Source: Escherichia coli (GTDB lineage: Bacteria; Pseudomonadota; Gammaproteobacteria; Enterobacterales; Enterobacteriaceae). From it: a stretch of DNA of 64,000 nucleotides. The DNA is taken from positions 4,154,001 to 4,218,000 of the forward strand of contig CP089930.1 in the NCBI GenBank assembly GCA_021307345.1, given 5' to 3'. Below, one piece after another: positions 29,962 to 42,279 of this stretch (positions are counted from its first letter, which is position 1; the number at the start of each line of letters is the position of its first letter). The position numbers and the translations under genes were made by a program. Below the pieces are notes generated by a model. It searched no databases, was not told the origin of the DNA, and was given only the letters and a program-made list of their open reading frames with translations.

Positions 29962-30681
29962 ATGAACACTATCGTATTTGTGGAAGATGACGCGGAAGTC
30001 GGTTCACTGATTGCCGCGTATTTGGCAAAACATGATATACAGGTAACCATTGAACCTCGCGGCGACCATGCAGAAGAAACAATTCTGCGGGAAAATCCGG
30101 ATCTGGTGCTCCTCGATATCATGCTACCAGGCAAGGACGGCATGACTGTCTGTCGTGATTTACGCACTAAATGGAGTGGGCCTATAGTTCTGCTGACATC
30201 TCTCGATAGTGATATGAACCACATTCTGGCTCTGGAAATGGGCGCCTGCGACTATATTCTCAAAACAACGCCCCCCGCAGTCCTGCTGGCGCGGTTACGT
30301 TTACATTTGCGTCAGAACGAGCAAACCACGCTGACCAAAGGTATACAAGAAGCACCTCTTACTCCTTATAAGGCATTGCATTTCGGCACGTTAACCATCG
30401 ATCCCATTAACCGTGTAGTTACGCTTGCTGACTGCGAAATTTCACTCTCTACCGCCGATTTTGAACTGCTCTGGGAATTAGCCACCCACGCGGGGCAAAT
30501 TATGGACAGAGATGCGTTGTTGAAAAATTTACGCGGCGTCAGCTATGACGGTCTGGATCGTAGCGTGGACGTGGCTATTTCGCGGTTAAGAAAAAAACTG
30601 CGCGATAACGCTGCCGAACCTTATCGCATTAAAACCGTGCGAAACAAAGGCTATCTGTTTGCGCCTCATGCGTGGGAATAA
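29962..30681 (+). CDS. rstA: RstA, response regulator
   Basis: OmpR/PhoB-family regulator of 239 residues. The receiver domain has the acidic pair EDD (8-10), the phosphorylated aspartate in LVLLDIMLPG (near 52) and a lysine in YILKTT. The C-terminal winged helix spans ~135-235. It controls asr, csgD and others; the asr RstA box is in this window. The ATG at 29962 gives the standard protein; the frame from 29902 runs through the promoter. rstB follows three bases after its stop. Confidence 0.97.
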   Translation: MNTIVFVEDDAEVGSLIAAYLAKHDIQVTIEPRGDHAEETILRENPDLVLLDIMLPGKDGMTVCRDLRTKWSGPIVLLTSLDSDMNHILALEMGACDYILKTTPPAVLLARLRLHLRQNEQTTLTKGIQEAPLTPYKALHFGTLTIDPINRVVTLADCEISLSTADFELLWELATHAGQIMDRDALLKNLRGVSYDGLDRSVDVAISRLRKKLRDNAAEPYRIKTVRNKGYLFAPHAWE

Positions 30682-30684
30682 GCG

Positions 30685-31986
30685 ATGAAAAAACTGTTTA
30701 TCCAGTTTTATCTTCTACTGTTTGTCTGCTTTCTGGTGATGTCCCTACTGGTTGGGCTGGTGTACAAATTTACCGCCGAACGCGCGGGCAAACAGTCGCT
30801 GGATGATTTGATGAACAGTTCTCTATACCTGATGCGTAGCGAATTGCGCGAGATCCCCCCACACGACTGGGGAAAAACGCTGAAAGAGATGGATTTAAAT
30901 CTCTCTTTTGATCTGCGCGTCGAACCGTTGAGTAAATATCATCTCGATGAAATCTCCATGCATCGACTGCGTGGCGGCGAAATTGTCGCCCTGGACGATC
31001 AGTACACATTCTTACAGCGTATACCGCGCAGCCACTACGTGCTGGCAGTCGGTCCCGTGCCTTATCTTTATTACCTCCATCAAATGCGATTACTGGATAT
31101 CGCGTTGATCGCTTTTATTGCCATCTCCCTCGCCTTTCCCGTGTTTATCTGGATGCGTCCGCACTGGCAGGACATGTTAAAACTGGAAGCAGCGGCGCAA
31201 CGATTTGGCGATGGGCATCTCAATGAACGTATCCACTTTGATGAAGGTTCGAGTTTTGAACGGCTTGGCGTGGCGTTTAACCAGATGGCGGATAATATCA
31301 ACGCCTTGATTGCCAGTAAAAAACAGCTTATTGACGGTATCGCCCACGAACTGCGAACGCCGTTAGTGCGCCTGCGTTATCGACTGGAGATGAGCGAAAA
31401 TCTGAGCGCAACAGAATCTCAGGCGTTGAATCGCGATATCAGCCAACTGGAAGCCTTAATTGAAGAGTTGCTGACTTATGCCCGACTCGATCGCCCGCAA
31501 AATGAGCTCCATCTTAGCGAACCAGACCTGCCGTTGTGGCTGTCAACGCATCTGGCCGACATTCAGGCACTAACTCCCGATAAATCTGTACGGATAAAAA
31601 CCATCATGCAAGGTCATTATGCGGCGTTGGATATGCGCTTGATGGAGCGCGTGCTGGATAACTTGCTCAATAATGCCCTGCGCTACTGCCATTCAACAGT
31701 CGAAACCAGCCTGCTACTGGCAGGAAACAAAGCGACATTAATTGTTGAAGATGATGGTGCAGGGATTGCACCACAGGATCGAGAGCATATCTTTGAACCC
31801 TTTGTTCGCCTCGACCCCAGCCGTGACCGTGCAACCGGCGGCTGCGGACTGGGACTGGCAATTGTCCACTCAATTGCACTGGCAATGGGCGGCACGGTTA
31901 ATTGTGACACCAGCGAACTGGGCGGCGCCCGCTTCTCGTTTAGCTGGCCGTTATGGCACAACATTGCGCAATTTACCTCTGCCTGA
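30685..31986 (+). CDS. rstB: RstB, sensor histidine kinase
   Basis: Membrane sensor kinase for RstA, 433 residues. It has an N-terminal helix, a periplasmic domain (~30-135), a second helix (~136-156), HAMP (~157-210), a dimerisation domain with the phosphorylated His in GIAHELRTPLVR (~225), and an ATPase domain with N-box NNALRY, DDGAGI and GCGLGLAIVH. Known input signals include acid through PhoPQ cross-talk. It is translationally close to rstA. Confidence 0.97.
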   Translation: MKKLFIQFYLLLFVCFLVMSLLVGLVYKFTAERAGKQSLDDLMNSSLYLMRSELREIPPHDWGKTLKEMDLNLSFDLRVEPLSKYHLDEISMHRLRGGEIVALDDQYTFLQRIPRSHYVLAVGPVPYLYYLHQMRLLDIALIAFIAISLAFPVFIWMRPHWQDMLKLEAAAQRFGDGHLNERIHFDEGSSFERLGVAFNQMADNINALIASKKQLIDGIAHELRTPLVRLRYRLEMSENLSATESQALNRDISQLEALIEELLTYARLDRPQNELHLSEPDLPLWLSTHLADIQALTPDKSVRIKTIMQGHYAALDMRLMERVLDNLLNNALRYCHSTVETSLLLAGNKATLIVEDDGAGIAPQDREHIFEPFVRLDPSRDRATGGCGLGLAIVHSIALAMGGTVNCDTSELGGARFSFSWPLWHNIAQFTSA

Positions 31987-32029
31987 CGCTACGCGCACGG
32001 TGGTCAAGTCGTCGCCACTGTGCTATAAC

Positions 32030-34390
<2,361 letters not shown>

Positions 34391-34532
34391 GGACTGCTCC
34401 TCACCTGATTAATTTTTTCTTTCTGTTTTGCTTACGTTAAGCAACTTTTAGCTCACTCATTATTTACTATTTGATAACAAATGTTTGGTCTTTCGTGCCA
34501 TGTAAAAAAGCCGCCCCGAAGGACGGCTCTGT

Positions 34533-36179
34533 TTATTTCACGCAGCGGGTGCACTGCGTGAGCTGTATCTGCTGGAAGAAGTCATTTCCTTTATCATCCA
34601 CAAGAATAAACGCCGGGAAATCTTCCACTTCAATTTTCCAGATCGCTTCCATTCCCAGTTCAGGATACTCAACACATTCCAGACTCTTAATACTGCCCTG
34701 CGCCAGCACTGCCGCCGGGCCGCCAATACTGCCGAGGTAGAAGCCACCGTGTTTTTTACAGGCATCCGTCACCTGCTGGCTGCGGTTGCCTTTCGCCAGC
34801 ATGATCATACTTCCGCCCTGCGCTTGCAGTTGATCGACATAAGAATCCATCCGTCCGGCGGTCGTTGGGCCAAGAGAACCGGAAGCATAACCTTCTGGCG
34901 TTTTTGCAGGACCCGCGTAGTAAATCGGGTGATCTTTGATGTATTGCGGTAGCCCTTCGCCGTTGTCCATGCGCTCTTTCAGTTTGGCGTGGGCAATATC
35001 ACGACCGACGATAATCGTGCCGTTAAGCGATAAGCGCGTAGAAACGGGATACTGCGACAACTGTGCGAGGATCTCTTTCATCGGACGGTTAAGGTCAACG
35101 CGCACCGCTTCGCCTTCTCCCGCTTTGCGCAGCTCTTCCGGGATATATTTGCCTGGATTATGTTCCAGTTTTTCGATCCAGATCCCCTGACGGTTGATCT
35201 TCGCTTTGATATTACGGTCAGCAGAACAGGAGACGCCCATTCCGACCGGGCAGGATGCACCATGACGCGGCAGGCGAATCACGCGGATGTCGTGAGCGAA
35301 GTATTTACCACCAAACTGCGCGCCCAGTCCAAGATTTTGCGCTTCGATCAGCAATTCTTTTTCCAGCGCCACATCGCGGAACGCCTGACCGTGCTCATTC
35401 CCTTCCGTTGGCAGTTCGTCATAGTATTTAGCGGAAGCCAGTTTCACCGTTTTAAGGTTAGTTTCCGCAGACGTTCCGCCAATAACGAACGCAATATGAT
35501 ACGGAGGACACGCCGCCGTACCCAGCGTGCGCATTTTCTCAACCAGGTAATTTTTCAGTTTCCCCGGCGTCAATAACGCTTTGGTTTCCTGATAGAGATA
35601 CGTCTTGTTTGCCGAACCGCCACCTTTGGCGATACAGAGGAATTTGTACTCGTCGCCATCAACAGCATAAAGATCGATCTGCGCTGGCAGATTGGTGCCG
35701 GTATTCACCTCTTTATACATATCCAGCGGCGCATTTTGCGAGTAGCGCAGGTTATCTTCGATATAGGTGTTATAGACACCGCGAGCCAGCGCCGCTTCGT
35801 CACCGCCACCGGTCCATACGCGCTGCCCTTTTTTACCAACGATAATCGCGGTGCCAGTGTCCTGACAGGTTGGCAGAACGCCTTTTGCCGCGATATCGGA
35901 GTTACGCAGGAATTGCAGCGCCACATATTTGTCGTTTTCGCTGGCTTCCGGGTCACGCAAAATGTCGGCAACCTGCTGTTGGTGAGCCGGTCGCAGCATA
36001 AATGACGCATCATGAAACGCCTGACGCGCCAACAGAGTTAACGCTTCGGGTGCGACTTTCAAAATCTCCTGCCCTTCAAATTCAGATACGCTAACGTGTT
36101 CGCTGGTCAGCAGGTAATACTCGGTATCATCTTTTTTGAGTGGGAAAGGAGCCTGATAATGAAAGGGTTTGTTTGACAT
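34533..36179 (-). CDS. fumA: Fumarase A (class I, iron-sulfur)
   Basis: Oxygen-sensitive 4Fe-4S fumarase, the main aerobic enzyme. It has 548 residues. Cluster cysteines lie in [10 protein letters not shown] (~105), GTAACPPYH (~224) and [11 protein letters not shown] (~318). The C-terminal domain carries the [14 protein letters not shown] loop. GAGAGAACA precedes the ATG. First gene of fumAC; manA is divergent 198 bases away. Confidence 0.97.
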   Translation of the reverse strand: MSNKPFHYQAPFPLKKDDTEYYLLTSEHVSVSEFEGQEILKVAPEALTLLARQAFHDASFMLRPAHQQQVADILRDPEASENDKYVALQFLRNSDIAAKGVLPTCQDTGTAIIVGKKGQRVWTGGGDEAALARGVYNTYIEDNLRYSQNAPLDMYKEVNTGTNLPAQIDLYAVDGDEYKFLCIAKGGGSANKTYLYQETKALLTPGKLKNYLVEKMRTLGTAACPPYHIAFVIGGTSAETNLKTVKLASAKYYDELPTEGNEHGQAFRDVALEKELLIEAQNLGLGAQFGGKYFAHDIRVIRLPRHGASCPVGMGVSCSADRNIKAKINRQGIWIEKLEHNPGKYIPEELRKAGEGEAVRVDLNRPMKEILAQLSQYPVSTRLSLNGTIIVGRDIAHAKLKERMDNGEGLPQYIKDHPIYYAGPAKTPEGYASGSLGPTTAGRMDSYVDQLQAQGGSMIMLAKGNRSQQVTDACKKHGGFYLGSIGGPAAVLAQGSIKSLECVEYPELGMEAIWKIEVEDFPAFILVDDKGNDFFQQIQLTQCTRCVK

Positions 36180-36377
36180 TGTTCTCTCACTTACTGCCTG
36201 GTTTGGTTATGCTCTGGGCGGGTGTTCCGTTGCCCTGTTAAAAGCGAGTAACAATATCCTACACACTTTTTTAACAAAAACTGAGACAAGTACGACTTTT
36301 TGCGGCTCCAGGTTACTTCCCGTAGGATTCTTGCTTTAATAGCGGGATTAATTTCCACATTTAAACAGGGATTGATC

Positions 36378-37553
36378 ATGCAAAAACTCATTAACTCAGT
36401 GCAAAACTATGCCTGGGGCAGCAAAACGGCGTTGACTGAACTTTATGGTATGGAAAATCCGTCCAGCCAACCGATGGCCGAGCTGTGGATGGGGGCACAT
36501 CCGAAAAGCAGTTCCCGTGTGCACAATGCTGCCGGAGATATCGTTTCACTGCGTGATGTGATTGAGAGTGATAAATCGACTCTGCTCGGAGAGGCCGTTG
36601 CCCAACGCTTTGGCGAACTGCCTTTCCTGTTCAAAGTATTATGCGCAGCTCAGCCGCTCTCCATTCAGGTTCATCCGAACAAACGCAATTCTGAAATCGG
36701 TTTTGCCAAAGAAAATGCCGCAGGTATTCCGATGGATGCCGCCGAGCGTAACTATAAAGATCCTAACCACAAGCCGGAGCTGGTTTTTGCCCTGACACCA
36801 TTCCTCGCGATGAACGCGTTTCGTGAGTTCTCCGAGATTGTCTCCCTGCTCCAGCCTGTCGCGGGCGCGCATCCGGCGATTGCTCACTTTTTACAGCAGC
36901 CCAGTGCCGAACGTTTAAGCGACCTGTTCGCCAGCCTGTTGAATATGCAGGGTGAAGAAAAATCCCGCGCGCTGGCGATTTTAAAATCGGCCCTCGGCAG
37001 CCAGCAGGGTGAACCGTGGCAAACGATTCGTTTAATTTCTGAATTTTACCCGGATGACAGCGGTCTGTTCTCCCCGCTATTGTTGAATGTGGTGAAATTG
37101 AATCCTGGCGAAGCGATGTTCCTGTTCGCTGAAACACCGCACGCCTACCTGCAAGGCGTGGCGCTGGAAGTGATGGCGAACTCTGATAACGTGCTGCGTG
37201 CGGGTCTGACGCCAAAATATATTGATATTCCTGAGCTGGTTGCCAACGTGAAGTTCGAAGCCAAACCAGCTAACCAGTTGTTGACCCAGCCGGTGAAGCA
37301 AGGTGCAGAACTGGACTTCCCGATTCCAGTGGATGATTTTGCCTTCTCGCTGCATGATCTTAGTGATAAAGAAACCACTATCAGCCAGCAAAGTGCCGCC
37401 ATTTTGTTCTGCGTTGAAGGTGAAGCAACTCTGTGTAAAGGTTCTCAGCAGTTACCGCTTAAACCGGGTGAATCAGCGTTTATTGCCGCCAACGAGTCAC
37501 CGGTGACAGTGAAAGGCCACGGACGTTTAGCCCGTGTTTACAACAAGCTGTAA
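36378..37553 (+). CDS. manA: Mannose-6-phosphate isomerase
   Basis: Zinc enzyme interconverting mannose-6-phosphate and fructose-6-phosphate, feeding mannose into glycolysis and GDP-mannose into capsule synthesis. It has 391 residues, type I cupin fold; zinc ligands lie in QVHPNK (~99) and in HKPEL (~134), with a later His in AETPHAYLQG (~255). The ATG at 36378 follows CAGGG; the longer frame from 36300 lies in the fumA-manA promoter region. Confidence 0.97.
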   Translation: MQKLINSVQNYAWGSKTALTELYGMENPSSQPMAELWMGAHPKSSSRVHNAAGDIVSLRDVIESDKSTLLGEAVAQRFGELPFLFKVLCAAQPLSIQVHPNKRNSEIGFAKENAAGIPMDAAERNYKDPNHKPELVFALTPFLAMNAFREFSEIVSLLQPVAGAHPAIAHFLQQPSAERLSDLFASLLNMQGEEKSRALAILKSALGSQQGEPWQTIRLISEFYPDDSGLFSPLLLNVVKLNPGEAMFLFAETPHAYLQGVALEVMANSDNVLRAGLTPKYIDIPELVANVKFEAKPANQLLTQPVKQGAELDFPIPVDDFAFSLHDLSDKETTISQQSAAILFCVEGEATLCKGSQQLPLKPGESAFIAANESPVTVKGHGRLARVYNKL

Positions 37554-37652
37554 GAGCTTACTGAAAAAATTAACATCTCTTGCTAAGCTTATTAAAGGCT
37601 TATAACACTTCAGGCGGCCAGTCCGCCTGATTTCATTTTATGGATAATCACT

Positions 37653-39161
37653 ATGAATAAATCGCTGGTAGCGGTAGGCGTCATTGTTGCGCTCGGCGTA
37701 GTCTGGACAGGCGGCGCATGGTACACAGGCAAGAAAATAGAAACCCATCTCGAGGAGATGGTCGCGCAGGCGAATGCGCAACTTAAACTGACGGCTCCTG
37801 AATCCAACCTGGAAGTGAGTTATCAAAACTATCATCGCGGCGTGTTCAGCAGCCAGTTACAGCTGGTGGTGAAACCCGTTGCCGGGAAAGAAAATCCGTG
37901 GATTAAAAGCGGTCAGAGCGTGATCTTCAACGAATCGGTTGATCATGGTCCCTTTCCCCTGGCCCAGCTTAAAAAACTGAACCTGATCCCGTCGATGGCG
38001 TCGATTCAAACCACGCTTGTCAACAACAATGTGAGCAAGCCACTGTTTGATATGGCAAAAGGAGAAACACCTTTTGAGATTAACTCCCGCATTGGTTACA
38101 GCGGTGATTCCAGCTCAGATATCTCTCTCAAGCCACTGAATTACGAACAAAAAGATGAAAAAGTCGCCTTTAGCGGCGGCGAGTTCCAGTTAAATGCTGA
38201 CAGAGACGGCAAAGCTATCTCCCTTTCCGGGGAGGCACAAAGCGGCCGGGTGGATGCGGTTAACGAATACAACCAGAAAGTGCAGTTGACCTTTAATAAT
38301 CTGAAAACCGACGGTTCCAGCACACTGGCAAGTTTTGGTGAGCGCGTGGGTAACCAAAAACTGTCACTGGAAAAAATGACCATTTCGGTAGAAGGCAAAG
38401 AACTGGCACTGCTGGAAGGCATGGAGATCAGCGGTAAATCAGACCTGGTCAATGACGGTAAAACGATCAATAGCCAACTGGATTACTCGCTAAACAGCCT
38501 GAAAGTACAGAATCAGGATCTGGGCAGCGGCAAGCTGACTTTAAAAGTTGGTCAGATTGATGGCGAAGCCTGGCACCAGTTTAGCCAGCAATATAACGCG
38601 CAAACCCAGGCTCTGCTGGCACAGCCAGAGATTGCCAACAATCCCGAACTTTATCAGGAGAAAGTGACGGAAGCCTTCTTTAGCGCCCTGCCGCTGATGT
38701 TGAAAGGCGATCCGGTGATAACTGTCGCTCCGTTAAGCTGGAAAAACAGTCAGGGTGAAAGTGCGCTGAATCTGTCGCTGTTCCTGAAAGATCCGGCAAC
38801 GACTAAAGAAGCGCCGCAGACACTGGCTCAGGAAGTTGATCGCTCGGTTAAGTCTCTGGAGGCAAAACTAACCATTCCGGTCGATATGGCAACTGAGCTG
38901 ATGACCCAGGTAGCGAAGCTGGAAGGTTATCAGGAAGATCAAGCGAAAAAACTGGCAAAACAGCAAGTTGAAGGCGCGTCAGCAATGGGTCAAATGTTTC
39001 GTCTGACCACCTTGCAGGACAATACCATCACCACCAGCCTGCAATATGCTAACGGTCAGATCACGTTAAACGGGCAGAAAATGCCACTGGAAGATTTTGT
39101 TGGGATGTTTGCGATGCCGGCATTAAACGTTCCGGCTGTACCGGCAATACCGCAGCAGTAA
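37653..39161 (+). CDS. ydgA: YdgA, DUF945 inner-membrane-anchored protein
   Basis: A 502-residue DUF945 protein with one N-terminal membrane helix (residues ~5-22) and a large periplasmic domain of beta-strand repeats. It is reported to dimerise and influence swarming; activity unknown. The sequence ends PAVPAIPQQ, matching K-12. It is followed by a terminator and a repeat element, then directly by uidR because uidABC are absent. Confidence 0.9.
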   Translation: MNKSLVAVGVIVALGVVWTGGAWYTGKKIETHLEEMVAQANAQLKLTAPESNLEVSYQNYHRGVFSSQLQLVVKPVAGKENPWIKSGQSVIFNESVDHGPFPLAQLKKLNLIPSMASIQTTLVNNNVSKPLFDMAKGETPFEINSRIGYSGDSSSDISLKPLNYEQKDEKVAFSGGEFQLNADRDGKAISLSGEAQSGRVDAVNEYNQKVQLTFNNLKTDGSSTLASFGERVGNQKLSLEKMTISVEGKELALLEGMEISGKSDLVNDGKTINSQLDYSLNSLKVQNQDLGSGKLTLKVGQIDGEAWHQFSQQYNAQTQALLAQPEIANNPELYQEKVTEAFFSALPLMLKGDPVITVAPLSWKNSQGESALNLSLFLKDPATTKEAPQTLAQEVDRSVKSLEAKLTIPVDMATELMTQVAKLEGYQEDQAKKLAKQQVEGASAMGQMFRLTTLQDNTITTSLQYANGQITLNGQKMPLEDFVGMFAMPALNVPAVPAIPQQ

Positions 39162-39173
39162 TTCACAGCCAAA

Positions 39174-39208
39174 ACGCCGGAGATTTTTCTCTCCGGCGTC
39201 TGATTTTT
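39174..39208 (+). terminator. Terminator after ydgA
   Basis: ACGCCGGAG-ATTTTTCT-CTCCGGCGT hairpin followed by CTGATTTTT. Confidence 0.8.
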
Positions 39209-39286
39209 GTCGGATGCGGCGTAAACGTCTTATCCGACCTGCGATGTGTTCAGGTTTTGTCGGTCTAAGCGTAGCCATCAGGCAAT
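39209..39286. repeat. BIME: two REP units between ydgA and uidR
   Basis: GTCGGATGCGGCGTAAACGTCTTATCCGACC (39209-39239) is a REP palindrome. A second, degenerate unit (GTCGGTCTAAGCGTAGCCATCAGGCA, about 39259-39284) lies in opposite orientation. They mark the site where uidABC stand in K-12. Confidence 0.7.
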
Positions 39287-39377
39287 TTTGTGTTTGCCGT
39301 CAGCCTCGAAGATTTTTGTTCAGGGACTAAAACATTAAACACGGGTACAGTGGTCACCGACCCGCGAAAAGACAGAA

Positions 39378-39965
39378 TCAGGATGCAGTTAAAATACCAC
39401 CAATCATCGCGCGTAATCCCCGGGCGAATGACGCTTCACACGCCAGGTCTTCGGCTTCGATATCGGCCAGTACGCCATAGGTCAAATCCAGCAGTAAGCG
39501 AGAGGTCATTGCCGTGTTGATGTCAGGGTTTATCTCACCTTTTTGCTGGGCATCGCGCATACGCTGGGCGATAAACTCCGTAATCGTCAGATGCTTATTC
39601 TTAAGCATGGCGGCGACCTGTGGATTGCGCATCCCTTCCGCCATAATCTCGACCACCAGCGCCCGCTGTCCAAAGGCTTCATGAGTGAGAGAAACTATCG
39701 ACTCGACCATATAGTCAACGAAATGAATCCCTTCGATAGCTTCGCGGAAGCGGATCACCGCCCTCTCCTGATCCTGAAGGATAATCGCCTGAATTAAGGC
39801 TTCTTTAGAAATGAAATGGTGATAGAGCGTTCCTGGGCTTATGCCGCAAGATTTACAGATGGCTTTCATCGAGGCACTGTGAAATCCATTTTCTGAAAAA
39901 ATCTCTCTGGCAGCATTGAGGATCCGGGTCCGTGTCGGTTGTGCTTCAGTCTGCATGTTATCCAT
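39378..39965 (-). CDS. uidR: UidR, TetR-family repressor of the uid operon
   Basis: A 195-residue TetR-family repressor. The helix-turn-helix (residues ~25-55: FHSASMKAICKSCGISPGTLYHHF) is intact, and the helical ligand domain follows. In K-12 it represses uidABC (beta-glucuronidase, transporter, porin), which lie immediately downstream on the same strand. Here there is only a 216-base gap to ydgA, so the regulated genes are gone and the repressor is orphaned. The frame shows no decay. Confidence 0.93.
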   Translation of the reverse strand: MDNMQTEAQPTRTRILNAAREIFSENGFHSASMKAICKSCGISPGTLYHHFISKEALIQAIILQDQERAVIRFREAIEGIHFVDYMVESIVSLTHEAFGQRALVVEIMAEGMRNPQVAAMLKNKHLTITEFIAQRMRDAQQKGEINPDINTAMTSRLLLDLTYGVLADIEAEDLACEASFARGLRAMIGGILTAS

Positions 39966-40153
39966 CGTTAAACCATTATAGTTAGCGTGAATAAGTAGTT
40001 TACTGCTTTGCCATGCAAGCGCCTAACATTGCAGGTCAAATGTGCGAAGCCCCCCGCATTCGAGTATTATTCACACGATAATTGGTCAACCAGCAATCAA
40101 AATATGGCAACCAGTAGCGAGATGGATGCACTTTTCTGATAACCCATCAGCAT

Positions 40154-40185
40154 CAGAAAACAACGCTGAGTTGCGTTGTTTTCTG
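40154..40185 (-). terminator. Terminator downstream of hdhA
   Basis: CAGAAAACAACGC-TGAGTT-GCGTTGTTTTCTG is a perfect 13-bp stem 11 bases beyond the hdhA stop on the minus strand. Confidence 0.7.
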
Positions 40186-40196
40186 GTTTATTTGAA

Positions 40197-40964
40197 TTAA
40201 TTGAGTTCCTGTACCCCACCGCCAGAGACAGTGAGAATTTGTCCGCTTATCCAGCCGGCTGCGGGTGAACACAAAAACAACGCCGCATTAGCAATATCTT
40301 GCGGTTGGCCCAGACGTCTGATTGGCGTGTGTTGCAACATTTTTTGTTCGATTTCTGGTGTAATAACGGATTTGAGGGCATCCGTTAATATTGCTCCCGG
40401 CGCAATACCATTCACCCGAATATTTTTCTCACCCAGGTCAAACGCCATATTCCTGACCAGATGACTGGCCGCAGCTTTAGATGACGCATACGAGGTCATG
40501 TTTTTATTTTTATTTTCTGCCGCCATAGAAGTGATAGTCAGAATAACGCCACCGCCATTTTTTTCCATCTCTGGCGCAATGAGTTGTGAAAGATGGAAAA
40601 AAGAAAAGACATTCAGTTCATAAGCGCGGCGAAAATCCGCCATTGGCATATCAAATGGCTTAGGCCCACCGCCACCGGCGTTGTTAACCAGAATATCAAC
40701 TTTACCCAGTTTACTGACGGCAAAGTCTGCCAGAGCGGATAATTCCTGTTCGGACGTAATATCACAGCGCCACGCAAATGCCTGGCCACCCAGTTGTTGA
40801 ATTTCATCTACAACATGATTAGCTGCATCGGCGTTAATATCGCTGACTACTACAGATGCACCTGCTGTCGCGAATGTAATGGCGATTTCTTTACCAATAC
40901 CTGCACCCGCACCGGTGATGATGGCGCATTTTCCGTCGAGTCTCAGGTTGTCAGAATTAAACAC
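40197..40964 (-). CDS. hdhA: 7-alpha-hydroxysteroid dehydrogenase
   Basis: NAD-dependent short-chain dehydrogenase oxidising the 7-alpha-hydroxyl of bile acids, a gut-adaptation trait. It has 255 residues: cofactor loop TGAGAGIGKEIA (~18-29), NNAGGGG (~95), and the catalytic serine and YASSKAA (~159). AGGAGG precedes the ATG. It lies between uidR and malI, all on the minus strand. Confidence 0.95.
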   Translation of the reverse strand: MFNSDNLRLDGKCAIITGAGAGIGKEIAITFATAGASVVVSDINADAANHVVDEIQQLGGQAFAWRCDITSEQELSALADFAVSKLGKVDILVNNAGGGGPKPFDMPMADFRRAYELNVFSFFHLSQLIAPEMEKNGGGVILTITSMAAENKNKNMTSYASSKAAASHLVRNMAFDLGEKNIRVNGIAPGAILTDALKSVITPEIEQKMLQHTPIRRLGQPQDIANAALFLCSPAAGWISGQILTVSGGGVQELN

Positions 40965-41075
40965 ATAAACCTCCTGTGAACTTCAGTAAAAATAAAAGGC
41001 ACCGCCTGTGTGCCACATTTTTTATCATTAACCTTGAGGAAAGGACACTACCAGGTATAGCAGATAAAGAGAGGT

Positions 41076-42104
<1,029 letters not shown>

Positions 42105-42135
42105 ACAGATGACCTACTCCCTGATTTTTGTGACA

Positions 42136-42151
42136 GATAAAACGTTTTACC
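42136..42151 (-). promoter_or_regulatory. MalI operator at the malI promoter
   Basis: GATAAAACGTTTTACC is a near-perfect copy of the MalI operator GATAAAACGTTTTATC, 32 bases upstream of the malI start. Confidence 0.85.
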
Positions 42152-42210
42152 TTTAATTTATCTTATACCCGCTATTATCGTCGCGTAATGTGATTTATGC
42201 CTCACTAAAG

Positions 42211-42244
<34 letters not shown>

Positions 42245-42279
42245 TTGAATCCAGACTGTTCTTAACAAGGAGTCGTTTT

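Noticed and set aside
42188-42205. CRP site between malI and malX
   Set aside because: TGTGA ... TCACT is present but the spacing is eight, not six, so I do not call it from sequence alone.
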